A stretch of 64,000 nucleotides of DNA, taken from Kitasatospora cinereorecta. Its GTDB lineage: Bacteria; Actinomycetota; Actinomycetes; Streptomycetales; Streptomycetaceae. Location: positions 1,067,001 to 1,131,000 of the forward strand of contig NZ_JAMZDX010000001.1 in the NCBI RefSeq assembly GCF_024172095.1. Direction: 5' to 3'. Within the stretch, counting starts at the first letter, position 1, and each line of letters opens with the position of its first letter. The translations under genes were made by a program, and so were the position numbers. The notes under the pieces are model-generated. The model saw only the letters and a program-made list of their open reading frames with translations, did not search any database and was not told the origin of the DNA. Shown piece after piece: positions 49,657 to 58,163 of this stretch.

Positions 49657-51353
49657 CACGCCTCCACCGGTGCGATGTACAGGGCCTCGGGCAGCCGGAC
49701 CGTGAAACGGGCGCCGCCGAGCTGTGCTTCCCCCACCGAGATCGTGCCGCCGGCCCGCTCCACCAGCCGGGCGACCATGGCCAGGCCCAGCCCGCGCGGC
49801 CGGTGCGCGGGGGCCTGCTTGCTGGTCCAGCCCTCCTCGAAGATCCGCGTCCGCAGCTCGGGGGCGACCCCCGGGCCGGAGTCGCCCACCTCGACCAGCA
49901 GCACCGGACCGTCGGCCCGCAGCGCCACCTCCACCACCGGCCGACGCGAACCGGCGGACGGCCCGGCGCTGGCGGGGGAGCGGCCGGGGAAGAAGACCGC
50001 GCCCGGCGGCAGCGCCCCGCGGACCGGGCCGCCGGCGGCCCGCGCCGGGCCCGGACCGGCCGCGGCGTCCAGGGCGTTGTCGATCAGGTTGCCGACCACG
50101 GTGACCAGGGCGCGGGCATCCACCGCGGCGTCCGGCAGGTGACTGTCGGCGGACAGGACGAGCTCGATGCCGCGCTCCGCCGCGACCGCGGTCTTGCCGG
50201 CCAGCAGCGCCGCCACGTGCGGGTCCTGCACCTGCTCGGACACCTCGGCGGCCACCGCCGCGTGCGACCCCGACTGCTCGGAGATGAACTCGGCCGCCTG
50301 CTCGTGCCGGCCGAGCTCCAGCAGCCCGAGCAGCGTGTGCATCCGATTGGCGTGCTCGTGGTCCTGCGCGCGCAGCGCCTCGGTGAGACTGCGCGTGTTG
50401 TCCAGCTCGCGAACGAGCGACTCCAGCTCGGTCCGGTCCCGCAGCGTGGTGACGGCGCCGCCGTCCGGCGTGGCCATCCGGTTCACCACCAGCACCCGGT
50501 CGTCGCGGACCGCCGGCAGGTCGGTCCCCTCGATCCGCCCGGCGAGGACGTCCGCCAGCCGGCCCTGCGGCAGCACCTGGTCGACCGACCGCCCGACGCA
50601 GTCGTCCGGCAGCGCCAGCAGCCGCACCGCCTCGTCGTTGGCCAGCCGGATCCGGCCGTCCGGGTCGAGCGCCACCATGCCCTCGCGGATGCCGTGCAGC
50701 ATCGCCTCCCGCTCCACCAGCAGCGCCGCGATGTCGGCGACCGCGATGTTGTGGGTACGCCGCTTCAACCGCCGGGCCAGCACCAGGGTGGCGGCCAACC
50801 CGGCCGCCAGGCCCACCCCGGCGCACAGCAGGATGCCCGTCGCCATCGACATCAGCCGGTGCCGGATCGAGTCGTCGCTGATCCCCACCGACACCTCGCC
50901 GACGATCCGCCCGTCCACCGCCCGCAGCGGCACCTTGCCGCGCGCGGTCCGCCCGAGAGTGCCCTGCTGGATCGCGGTGACGCTCTCCCCGCGCAGCGCC
51001 GGCTCCGGGTCGGTCGACACCCGCTGCCCGATCCGCCCCGGGTCGGTGTGCGAGAGCCGGATGCCGTCCACATCGGTGATCACCACGAAGCTGGCGCCGG
51101 TGGCCAGCCGGATCTGCTCGGCGTTGCGCTGCACCACCGCCGCGTCCCTGGCCTCCGCCGCCCGCGCGATCACCTCGTCCTGCGCGGTCACCTGGGCGAT
51201 CGACAGCGCCCGCTGCATAGCGTCACGGTCCAGCTCCCGGCTCACCGGCGCCAGGAACAGCCCCGCGGTGACCGCGGTGACGCCCACCGTGACGACCGTC
51301 TGGCTCAGCAGCAGCTGGGCGAAGACCCGCCGGGGCCAGTGCGGTCGCCGCAT
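49656..51353 (-). CDS. CitA/DcuS-type sensor histidine kinase
   Basis: The 565-residue kinase has an N-terminal membrane helix, an extracytoplasmic sensor of about 130 residues with the family residues ITDVDGIRLSHTDPGRIGQR, and a second membrane helix (SMATGILLCAGVGLAAG). A PAS domain, the histidine region ALRAQDHEHANRMHTLLGL and an ATPase domain (VVGNLIDNALDAA, GDSGPGVA, RGLGLAMV) follow. The family senses C4-dicarboxylates or citrate. About 50 disordered residues are inserted in the ATPase domain after the N-box. ATG 51353 follows AAGGAG. Confidence 0.9.
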   Translation of the reverse strand: MRRPHWPRRVFAQLLLSQTVVTVGVTAVTAGLFLAPVSRELDRDAMQRALSIAQVTAQDEVIARAAEARDAAVVQRNAEQIRLATGASFVVITDVDGIRLSHTDPGRIGQRVSTDPEPALRGESVTAIQQGTLGRTARGKVPLRAVDGRIVGEVSVGISDDSIRHRLMSMATGILLCAGVGLAAGLAATLVLARRLKRRTHNIAVADIAALLVEREAMLHGIREGMVALDPDGRIRLANDEAVRLLALPDDCVGRSVDQVLPQGRLADVLAGRIEGTDLPAVRDDRVLVVNRMATPDGGAVTTLRDRTELESLVRELDNTRSLTEALRAQDHEHANRMHTLLGLLELGRHEQAAEFISEQSGSHAAVAAEVSEQVQDPHVAALLAGKTAVAAERGIELVLSADSHLPDAAVDARALVTVVGNLIDNALDAAAGPGPARAAGGPVRGALPPGAVFFPGRSPASAGPSAGSRRPVVEVALRADGPVLLVEVGDSGPGVAPELRTRIFEEGWTSKQAPAHRPRGLGLAMVARLVERAGGTISVGEAQLGGARFTVRLPEALYIAPVEA

Positions 51354-51525
51354 CGAGGGTCTCCTTCGTTCTCCGTCAGCCCCCGACCATCGTTCTAGCC
51401 TAAGCAAAACGAGCAGAACAGCCCTCAACGCCCGAAAACCGCGTTACGCCGACAAGACTGCCGCCCACCGGCAACCGGCTCCTAACCTCCCGGAAACACA
51501 GCACAGACCCAGGAGGTGGTGGCCG

Positions 51526-52344
51526 ATGAACCTGCCCGGAGCAGCCCCGGCGATCGAATTGACCGGTGCGACCAAGCGCTTCCGCACCCCGTCGGGCACC
51601 CTGCACACGGCGGTGCGCGACCTGGACCTGACCGTCGCCCCCAGCGAGTTCGTCGCCGTCGTCGGCCCCACCGGCTGCGGCAAGTCCACCACCCTGACCC
51701 TGGTCAGCGGCCTGGAGGAACCCACCGAGGGCGAGGTACGGGTCTACGGCGAACACGTCGCCGGCATCAACCCGAACGTCGGCTTCGTCTTCCAGCAGGA
51801 CGCCGTCTTCCCGTGGCGCACCGTGCTCTCCAACGTCACCGCCGGCCCGCGCTTTCGCGGCGTCCCCGCCGCCGAGGCCCGCGAGAAGGCCCGCGACTGG
51901 CTGGCCCGGGTCGGCCTGGCCGCCTTCGAGGACCGCTACCCGCACCAGCTGTCCGGCGGCATGCGCAAGCGCGTCGCCCTCGCCCAGACCTTCGTCAACG
52001 ACCCCAGGATCCTGCTGATGGACGAGCCGTTCTCCGCGCTCGACGTGCAGACCCGGGCCCTCATGTCCGACCAGCTGCTCGACCTGTGGGCCGGCACCGG
52101 CTCCTCGGTCGTCTTCGTCACCCACGACCTCGACGAGGCGATCGCCCTCGCCGACCGGGTCGTCGTGATGACCGCCGGACCCGCCACCGTCAAGGAGATC
52201 TTCACCGTCGACCTGCCCCGCCCCCGCACCGTGGAAGCCGTCCGCCTGGAACCCCGCTTCGTCGAGCTGTACCGCGAGATCTGGGCCTCGCTCGGCGAAG
52301 AGGTGCGCATCACCCGTGAGAGAGGAGCGGGACATGCCGCTTGA
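51526..52344 (+). CDS. ABC importer ATP-binding protein (SsuB/TauB/NitT type)
   Basis: The 272-residue ATPase has Walker A VVGPTGCGKSTTLTL, Q-loop FVFQQDAVFPWRT, signature HQLSGGMRKRVALA, Walker B ILLMDEPFSALD and H-loop VTHDLDEA. The pattern is that of nitrate/sulfonate/taurine importers. It is the first gene of an ATPase-permease-binding-protein operon, divergent from the CitA-like kinase over 172 bp. AGGAGGTGG lies upstream of ATG 51526. Its end overlaps the permease gene by 11 bases. Confidence 0.92.
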   Translation: MNLPGAAPAIELTGATKRFRTPSGTLHTAVRDLDLTVAPSEFVAVVGPTGCGKSTTLTLVSGLEEPTEGEVRVYGEHVAGINPNVGFVFQQDAVFPWRTVLSNVTAGPRFRGVPAAEAREKARDWLARVGLAAFEDRYPHQLSGGMRKRVALAQTFVNDPRILLMDEPFSALDVQTRALMSDQLLDLWAGTGSSVVFVTHDLDEAIALADRVVVMTAGPATVKEIFTVDLPRPRTVEAVRLEPRFVELYREIWASLGEEVRITRERGAGHAA

Positions 52345-53194
52345 GACCGCCCCAGCCCCCACCCCCGCGACCGTCACCCGCACCGAGGTCCGCGAACGCG
52401 CCGCCCGCAACCGCCGCCTGCGCGTCCTCGGCGCCCGCGCCGGCGTCCTGGTCGCCTTCCTGGGCCTGTGGGAGATCTGCGCCCGCCAGAAGATCATCGA
52501 CCCGTTCAACTTCTCCCAGCCCTCCAGGATCTGGGACCAGATCTGGCAGTGGACCACCCACGGCACCGCCCAGGGCTCCCTCGGCGAACAGATCGGCTAC
52601 ACCCTGTACGAGGCCCTCACCGGCTGGGTCCTCGGCGTCGTCGGCGGCGTCCTGCTCGGCATCGCCCTCGGCCGGATCCGCTTCCTCGCCGACGTGTTCG
52701 GGCCCTACATCAAGGTCCTCAACGCCATCCCCCGGATCGTCCTCGCCCCGATCTTCCTGATCTGGTTCGGCCTCGGACCGGCCTCCAAGGTCGCCTCCGC
52801 CGTCGTCCTGGTCTTCTTCCCGGTCTTCTTCAACGCCTTCCAGGGCGCCCGCGAGGTCGACCGCAACCTCGTCGCCAACGCCCGGATCCTCGGCGCCGGC
52901 AACCGCAAGGTCACCCTCCAGGTCGTCATCCCCGCCGCCACCAGCTGGATCTTCACCAGCCTGCACGTCAGCTTCGGCTTCGCCCTGATCGGCGCCATCG
53001 TCGGCGAGTACATCGGCGCCACCAAGGGCCTCGGCCTGATGGTCGCCGCCGCCCAGGGCACCTTCAACGCCGCCGGCGTCTACGCCGCCATGACCATCCT
53101 CGCCGTCGTCGCCCTCCTCACCGAAGGACTGCTCACCTTCGCCGAGAAGCGCCTCTTCCGCTGGAAGCCCGCCGACTCCGGCGACGGCCGCTGA
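52334..53194 (+). CDS. ABC importer permease (SsuC/TauC type)
   Basis: This 286-residue permease has about six membrane segments. The EAA-type loop is DRNLVANARILGAGNRKVTL, and the family signature GEYIGATKGLGLMVAAAQG follows. ATG 52334, inside the end of the ATPase gene and preceded by GAGGAGCG, is preferred over an ATG at 52316. It works with the ATPase upstream and the lipoprotein downstream. Confidence 0.9.
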   Translation: MPLETAPAPTPATVTRTEVRERAARNRRLRVLGARAGVLVAFLGLWEICARQKIIDPFNFSQPSRIWDQIWQWTTHGTAQGSLGEQIGYTLYEALTGWVLGVVGGVLLGIALGRIRFLADVFGPYIKVLNAIPRIVLAPIFLIWFGLGPASKVASAVVLVFFPVFFNAFQGAREVDRNLVANARILGAGNRKVTLQVVIPAATSWIFTSLHVSFGFALIGAIVGEYIGATKGLGLMVAAAQGTFNAAGVYAAMTILAVVALLTEGLLTFAEKRLFRWKPADSGDGR

Positions 53195-53272
53195 CCCCGC
53201 CCCACCCCGCCTGGATCAACCCCATCGCGTCGCGCCCACCCCCGCGCCCACCCCAGGAAGGCCCCACCCCCC

Positions 53273-54331
53273 ATGCGCAGAACCCTCACCGCCGCCCTCG
53301 CCGCCGCGCTGCTCCTGCCGCTCGCCGCCTGCGCCAACGACGCCGCCTCCAGCTCCCAGAACGCCGCCGCCCCGGCCGGCCCCAGCGTCGACGGCCCCAA
53401 GGTCAAGATCATGGTCGGCGGCCTGGACAAGGTCATCTACCTCCCCGCCATGCTCACCCAGCGCCTCGGCTACTTCGCCGACGCAGGCGTCAACGTCGAG
53501 CTGATGACCGAACCCGCCGGCGTCAACGCCACCACCGCCCTCCTCGCTGGCGACGTCCAGGGCGCCGTCGGCTTCTACGACCACACCATCGACCTCCAGG
53601 CCAAGGGCAAGAACGTCGAATCCGTCGTCCAGTTCTCCCAGGCCCCCGGCGAGGTCGAGGTGGTCTCCGCCAAGCAGGCCGACGCCATCAAGTCCGGCGC
53701 CGACTTCAAGGGCAAGAAGCTCGGCGTCACCAGCATCGGCTCCTCCACCGACTTCCTCACCAAGTACCTCGCCGTCAAGAACGGCGTCGCCATCAGCGAC
53801 TTCAGCCCCATCGCCGTCGGCGCCGGCCAGACCTTCATCGCCGCCATGCAGCAGGGCTCCATCGACGCCGGCATGACCACCGACCCCACCGTCGCCAACA
53901 TCGTCGCCAAGAACGTCGGCACCGTCCTCTACGACATGCGCACCCCCGAAGGCTCCAAGGCCGCCCTCGGCGGCCTCTACCCCTCCTCCGCGCTGTACAT
54001 GAACACCCAGTGGGTCGACGCCAACAAGGACACCGTCCAGAAACTGGCCAACGCCTTCGTCAAGACCCTCACGTGGATGTCCACCCACTCGCCCGAGGAG
54101 ATCGCCGCCAAGATGCCGGCCGACTACGCCCAGGGCGGCGCCGACCAGTACGCCGCCTCCATCAAGGCCACCCTGCCCATGTTCACCACCGACGGCGTGA
54201 TGCCCGCCGAAGGCCCCAAGACCGTCCTCGCCGTCCTCGGCGCCTTCCACCCCGACGTCAAGGGCAAGGAATCGACCATCGACCTCGCCAAGACCTACAC
54301 CACCGAGTTCGTCACCAAGGCCAAGGGCTGA
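53273..54331 (+). CDS. ABC importer substrate-binding lipoprotein (NMT1/SsuA-like)
   Basis: The 352-residue lipoprotein has a signal ending LPLAAC20 and a Ser/Ala-rich linker, then an NMT1/THI5-type periplasmic binding fold (VIYLPAMLTQRLGYFADAGV, LLAGDVQGAVGFYDHTIDL, FKGKKLGVTSIGSSTDFLT). Ligands in this family include pyrimidine precursors, sulfonates, nitrate and aromatic acids; none can be chosen from sequence. The strong C-ending codon bias in this operon suggests a long-resident gene. The start ATG 53273 follows AGGAAGG. Confidence 0.88.
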   Translation: MRRTLTAALAAALLLPLAACANDAASSSQNAAAPAGPSVDGPKVKIMVGGLDKVIYLPAMLTQRLGYFADAGVNVELMTEPAGVNATTALLAGDVQGAVGFYDHTIDLQAKGKNVESVVQFSQAPGEVEVVSAKQADAIKSGADFKGKKLGVTSIGSSTDFLTKYLAVKNGVAISDFSPIAVGAGQTFIAAMQQGSIDAGMTTDPTVANIVAKNVGTVLYDMRTPEGSKAALGGLYPSSALYMNTQWVDANKDTVQKLANAFVKTLTWMSTHSPEEIAAKMPADYAQGGADQYAASIKATLPMFTTDGVMPAEGPKTVLAVLGAFHPDVKGKESTIDLAKTYTTEFVTKAKG

Positions 54332-54347
54332 CCCGCCCCGAAACCCC

Positions 54348-54392
54348 GTGACGGCCCCCCACCCCACCGGACAGCGGGTGCGGGGCCGTCAC
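54348..54392. terminator. Bidirectional terminator between ABC importer and sucrase-ferredoxin genes
   Basis: GTGACGGCCCC and GGGGCCGTCAC pair perfectly (11 bp) around a loop of about 23 nt that can form further GC pairs. It overlaps the stop codon of the minus-strand gene. Confidence 0.72.
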
Positions 54393-55291
54393 AGCACCTC
54401 TACCGCCACCACGTCCATCCGAGCCGGAGACGCCGGCGCCTTCCCGCAACTCTCCGCCCGCGGCGGCTCGCTCACCCCCTGCACCACCCGCACCCGCCAG
54501 CGCCGCCCGTCCCCGTGCCGCACCTCCACCGACCAGCCGCCGTCCACCGACCGCTGCTCCACCACCACCAGCGCCTCCGCCGCCGTCTCACCCGACAGCA
54601 CCCGCACCGCCTGCTCCGCCGCCTGCCCCGGCCGCTCCCAGCACGACCGGCCCCGCGACCACTCCGGCACCACGTGCCCCGCCGCCGTCGACGCCAGCAC
54701 CTCCTTCGCCGTCGCCCCGCTCAGGCGCCCGTACGCGTAACCGAACGGCAGCACCAGCATCGTCGGCGAGAACCGGTGACCCCCCAGATGCGTCACCTCC
54801 CACACCTCGCTGTGCCCCGCCGCCGCCAGCTCCGCCGCCAACGGACGCCCCAGCAGCGCACAACAGCGGTCCCGCCGCCCGTTGGTGCACACCAACGCGA
54901 TCGGACCACCCGCGTGCTCCACCCCGAAACCCGCGTGGTCACCGGCGCCCAGCGCCGCGAAATCCAGCCCCAGCAGCGCCGCCGGATCCTCGAGCTCCGC
55001 CCGGCGCACGCACGAGCGACCCGGAACCGTGTGCGCCACGATCACCTCGTGCCGCGGCACCGGCGCCGTGTCCGCATGCCGCCCCGGACGGCGGATCAAC
55101 GCCACCCGCACCCCCGTACCCGCCGCCGCCGCATCCAGCGCCCGGCCCAACTCGGAGTCCAGATGGCTCTCCGTCAGCGCCTTGGCCCCCCACGGCCCCG
55201 CCTGCTCCACCAGCAACCACGTCGCCGCCGTCGCCGCAGTGGCGGCCAGCGGCTCGGACAGTTCACTCGACAACGTCGCGCAAGTGCTCAC
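54389..55291 (-). CDS. Sucrase/ferredoxin-like protein (thioredoxin-like 2Fe-2S family)
   Basis: The 300-residue protein matches the sucrase/ferredoxin-like family: LLVEQAGPWGAKALTES near the start, a CTNGRRDRCCALLGRPLA motif with the cysteines expected to hold an Fe-S cluster, and EVTHLGGHRFSPTMLVLP in the C-terminal half. The annotation name is historical, and the real activity is likely redox-related. Extra Cys at residue 4 and near the C-terminus are not part of the motif. The start GTG 55291 is not preceded by a strong ribosome binding site. Confidence 0.85.
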   Translation of the reverse strand: MSTCATLSSELSEPLAATAATAATWLLVEQAGPWGAKALTESHLDSELGRALDAAAAGTGVRVALIRRPGRHADTAPVPRHEVIVAHTVPGRSCVRRAELEDPAALLGLDFAALGAGDHAGFGVEHAGGPIALVCTNGRRDRCCALLGRPLAAELAAAGHSEVWEVTHLGGHRFSPTMLVLPFGYAYGRLSGATAKEVLASTAAGHVVPEWSRGRSCWERPGQAAEQAVRVLSGETAAEALVVVEQRSVDGGWSVEVRHGDGRRWRVRVVQGVSEPPRAESCGKAPASPARMDVVAVEVL

Positions 55292-55312
55292 CCGGCGAGC
55301 GTATTACCTCCA

Positions 55313-55332
55313 GGGGCTCGGGGAACCGCGAG
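55313..55332. repeat. Divergent copy of the streptomycete GGGGCGCGGGGAAC-type intergenic repeat
   Basis: GGGGCTCGGGGAACCGCGAG resembles the 20-bp unit of the inverted repeat at 55382-55454 with several changes. It lies just upstream of the sucrase-ferredoxin start. Confidence 0.55.
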
Positions 55333-55381
55333 GCCCGCCCCGGGGCGGGTGCGCTCAGAAGTTCACGCCAACCACGGGAAG

Positions 55382-55454
55382 GGGGCGCGAGGAACTGCGC
55401 GCCGAGCCGACAGCTCACGTGGAGCGTGGCCGGTCGCGCAGTTCCCCGCGCCCC
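55382..55454. repeat. Inverted pair of the GGGGCGCGGGGAACTGCGCG intergenic repeat
   Basis: GGGGCGCGAGGAACTGCGCG (55382-55401) and the complement of GGGGCGCGGGGAACTGCGCG (55435-55454) form a 20-bp stem with one mismatch and a 33-nt loop. This unit is a common dispersed intergenic element in Streptomyces chromosomes. Here it follows the parC stop and could act as its terminator. Confidence 0.8.
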
Positions 55455-55468
55455 TGTCGGTGGCTGAG

Positions 55469-57922
55469 CTACACGTGGCCGCCGATCGAGGCGATCCGCC
55501 CCGTCACCGGCGTCCCCGAACCGTCCCGGCGCGGGTCACGCTCCGGCAGCACCACCGGCGCACCGTTCGCCGCAGCCGCCCGCTCCGGCGCATTGCCCGC
55601 CCACGCGAACGCCAACCCGTCCTCACCCCGCAGGAACCGCTGAATCCGGACACCACCCGTCGCCCGACCCTTGCGCGGATACTGCTCGAACGGCGTCACC
55701 TTCCACGTGGTGTGCTCCTCGCCCGCCAGCGTCCCCGACGCCGCCGCCACCGACACCACCACCGCGTCCGACCCCGGATCCACCGCCGTGAACGACAGCA
55801 CCCGAGCCCCGTCCGACAACTTCACCCCGGCCATACCGCCCGCCGGACGACCCTGCGGCCGCACCTGACCCGCCGGGTAGCGCAGCAACTGCGCATCGGA
55901 CGTGATGAAGACCAGATCCTCCTCGCCCGTCCGCAGCTCCACCGCACCGACCAGCTCGTCACCCTCCTTGAGGGCGATCACCTCGAACTCGTCCTTGTTC
56001 GCCGGCCACTCCGGCACCACCCGCTTCACCACACCCTGCACCGTGCCCAGCGCCAGACCCGGCGAGGACTCGTCCAGCGTCGTCAGCGCCAGCACCCGCT
56101 CGCCGTCCGCCAGCCGCAGGAACTCACCCGGCGCCGCACCACCCGCCAACGCCGACGTCCCCGGCGGCAGCGCCGGCAGATCGATCACCGGCAGCCGCAG
56201 CGCCCGACCCGCCGACGTCACCACACCCACGTCACCGCGCGCCGTCGCCGGCACCGCCGACACCACCACGTCGTGCTTGGCCCGCGAACCCTCCGCCGCA
56301 CCCTCCAACGGCTCCAGATCCGTCGAACGCGCCAGCAGACCCGTCGACGACAGCATCACCCGGCACGGATCGTCCGCCACCTCCAGCGGCACCGCCAGCG
56401 CCGCACTCGGCACCGACCCCGCCTCCAACAGCACCGTCCGCCGCTCCGTACCGAACTGCTTCGCCACCGCACCCAGCTCGCCCGACACCACACTGCGCAG
56501 CTTGGTGTCCGACTCCAGGATCTCCGTCAGCTCCGCGATCTCCGCATTCAGCTTCGTCCGCTCGCTCTCCAGCTCCACCCGGTCGAACTTCGTCAACCGC
56601 CGCAGCGGCGTGTCCAGGATGTACGCCGTCTGCGTGTCCGACAGACCGAAGCGCGCCATCAGCCGCTCCTTCGCCTGCCCCGCGTCCTCGCTCGACCGGA
56701 TGATCGCGATCACCTCGTCGATGTCCACCAGCGCAACCAGCAGACCCTCGACCAGGTGCAGCCGGTCCTGCCGCTTGCGCCGACGGAAATCACTGCGCCG
56801 CTTCACCACCGTGAACCGGTGGTCGACGTAGACCTCCAGCAGCTCCTTCAGACCCAGCGTCAACGGCTGGCCGTCCACCAGCGCCACATTGTTGATACCG
56901 AAGGTCTCCTCCATCGGAGTCAGCTTGTACAGCTGCTCCAACAACGCCTCCGGCACGAAACCGTTCTTGACCTCGATCACCAGCCGCAGGCCGTTCTCAC
57001 GGTCCGTCAGATCCTTGACGTCCGCAATACCCTGCAGCTTCTTCGCGTTGACCAGGTCCTTGATCTTGCCGATCACCTTCTCCGGACCCACCGAGTACGG
57101 CAGCTCCGTCACCACGATGCCCATCCGGCGAGCCGTCACCGCCTCGATCGACACCGTCGCCCGGATCCTGAACGTGCCACGACCCGACTCGTACGCGTCC
57201 CGGATCCCCGACAGCCCCACGATCCGGCCACCCGTCGGCAGATCCGGACCCGGCACGAACCGCATCAGCGTGTCCAGATCCGCACCCGGGTGCTTGATCA
57301 GATGCCGCGCGGCCGCCACCACCTCCGCCAGGTTGTGCGGCGGCATGTTCGTCGCCATGCCGACCGCGATCCCCGTCGCACCGTTCACCAGCAGATTCGG
57401 GAACGCCGACGGCAGGACCAACGGCTCCTGCTCACTGCCGTCGTAGTTCGGACCGAAGTCCACCGTGTCCTCGTGGATCGACTCCACCAGCGACATCGAC
57501 GCCGCCGTCAGCCGCGACTCCGTGTACCGCATCGCCGCCGGCGGATCGTCATTGCCCAGCGAACCGAAGTTCCCGTGCCCGTCGATCAACGGCAACCGCA
57601 TCGAGAACGGCTGCGCCATCCGCACCACCGCGTCATAGATCGACGCATCACCGTGCGGATGCAGGCGGCCCATCACCTCGCCCACCAGCCGCGCGCACTT
57701 CACATGCCCGCGCTCCGGCCGCAACCCCATCTCGTTCGCCTGGTACAGAATCCGCCGGTGCACCGGCTTCATACCGTCCCGCGCATCAGGCAGCGCACGG
57801 GAATAGATCACCGAGTACGCGTACTCGAGAAACGAGCCCTGCATCTCGTCCACGACATCGACATCGAGGATCCGCTCCTCGAAATCACCGGGCGGCGGAG
57901 TGGGCGAACTGCGGCGGGCCAT
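55469..57922 (-). CDS. parC: DNA topoisomerase IV subunit A (ParC / GyrA2)
   Basis: ParC is the DNA-cleaving subunit of topoisomerase IV. The 817-residue protein carries the winged-helix region with HGDASIYDAVVRMAQPFSMR, the catalytic tyrosine in AMRYTESRLTAAS, and LLVNGATGIAVGMATNMPPH. A coiled tower and a beta-propeller C-terminal domain follow. The GyrA box QRRGGKG is degenerate (YPRKGRATGGV), consistent with ParC rather than GyrA. A position equivalent to quinolone-resistance Ser83 reads DASIYD, so it is Ser. ATG 57922 is preceded by GGGAG. Its partner parE is at 42211. Confidence 0.94.
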   Translation of the reverse strand: MARRSSPTPPPGDFEERILDVDVVDEMQGSFLEYAYSVIYSRALPDARDGMKPVHRRILYQANEMGLRPERGHVKCARLVGEVMGRLHPHGDASIYDAVVRMAQPFSMRLPLIDGHGNFGSLGNDDPPAAMRYTESRLTAASMSLVESIHEDTVDFGPNYDGSEQEPLVLPSAFPNLLVNGATGIAVGMATNMPPHNLAEVVAAARHLIKHPGADLDTLMRFVPGPDLPTGGRIVGLSGIRDAYESGRGTFRIRATVSIEAVTARRMGIVVTELPYSVGPEKVIGKIKDLVNAKKLQGIADVKDLTDRENGLRLVIEVKNGFVPEALLEQLYKLTPMEETFGINNVALVDGQPLTLGLKELLEVYVDHRFTVVKRRSDFRRRKRQDRLHLVEGLLVALVDIDEVIAIIRSSEDAGQAKERLMARFGLSDTQTAYILDTPLRRLTKFDRVELESERTKLNAEIAELTEILESDTKLRSVVSGELGAVAKQFGTERRTVLLEAGSVPSAALAVPLEVADDPCRVMLSSTGLLARSTDLEPLEGAAEGSRAKHDVVVSAVPATARGDVGVVTSAGRALRLPVIDLPALPPGTSALAGGAAPGEFLRLADGERVLALTTLDESSPGLALGTVQGVVKRVVPEWPANKDEFEVIALKEGDELVGAVELRTGEEDLVFITSDAQLLRYPAGQVRPQGRPAGGMAGVKLSDGARVLSFTAVDPGSDAVVVSVAAASGTLAGEEHTTWKVTPFEQYPRKGRATGGVRIQRFLRGEDGLAFAWAGNAPERAAAANGAPVVLPERDPRRDGSGTPVTGRIASIGGHV

Positions 57923-57954
57923 CGCGGCGGGGCTCCCTTGCGTCTGCTTGCTAC

Positions 57955-57982
57955 GTCGAACCTGTGACAACTCAGTCGAACC
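57955..57982. promoter_or_regulatory. Direct repeat GTCGAACC-N12-GTCGAACC upstream of parC
   Basis: Two identical 8-mers are spaced 20 bp start to start, about two helical turns, just upstream of the parC start. This is the arrangement of a cooperative regulator site. No known motif is assigned. Confidence 0.4.
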
Positions 57983-58163
57983 CTACGGGGGCACGGCGCC
58001 CCCCATTGTGGACCCTCCCCCCGACAGGCCGAGCAGCCCCATCCGCTTCCGCCCCTGGCGAACGCCCGCCCAGCGCGGACACCTCTCGGCCTGTGAGACG
58101 TTGCACCACAATGAGGGAACGGCACCAGCCCCCCGGACCGACAGAAGACGGGAAGGACCCCGC

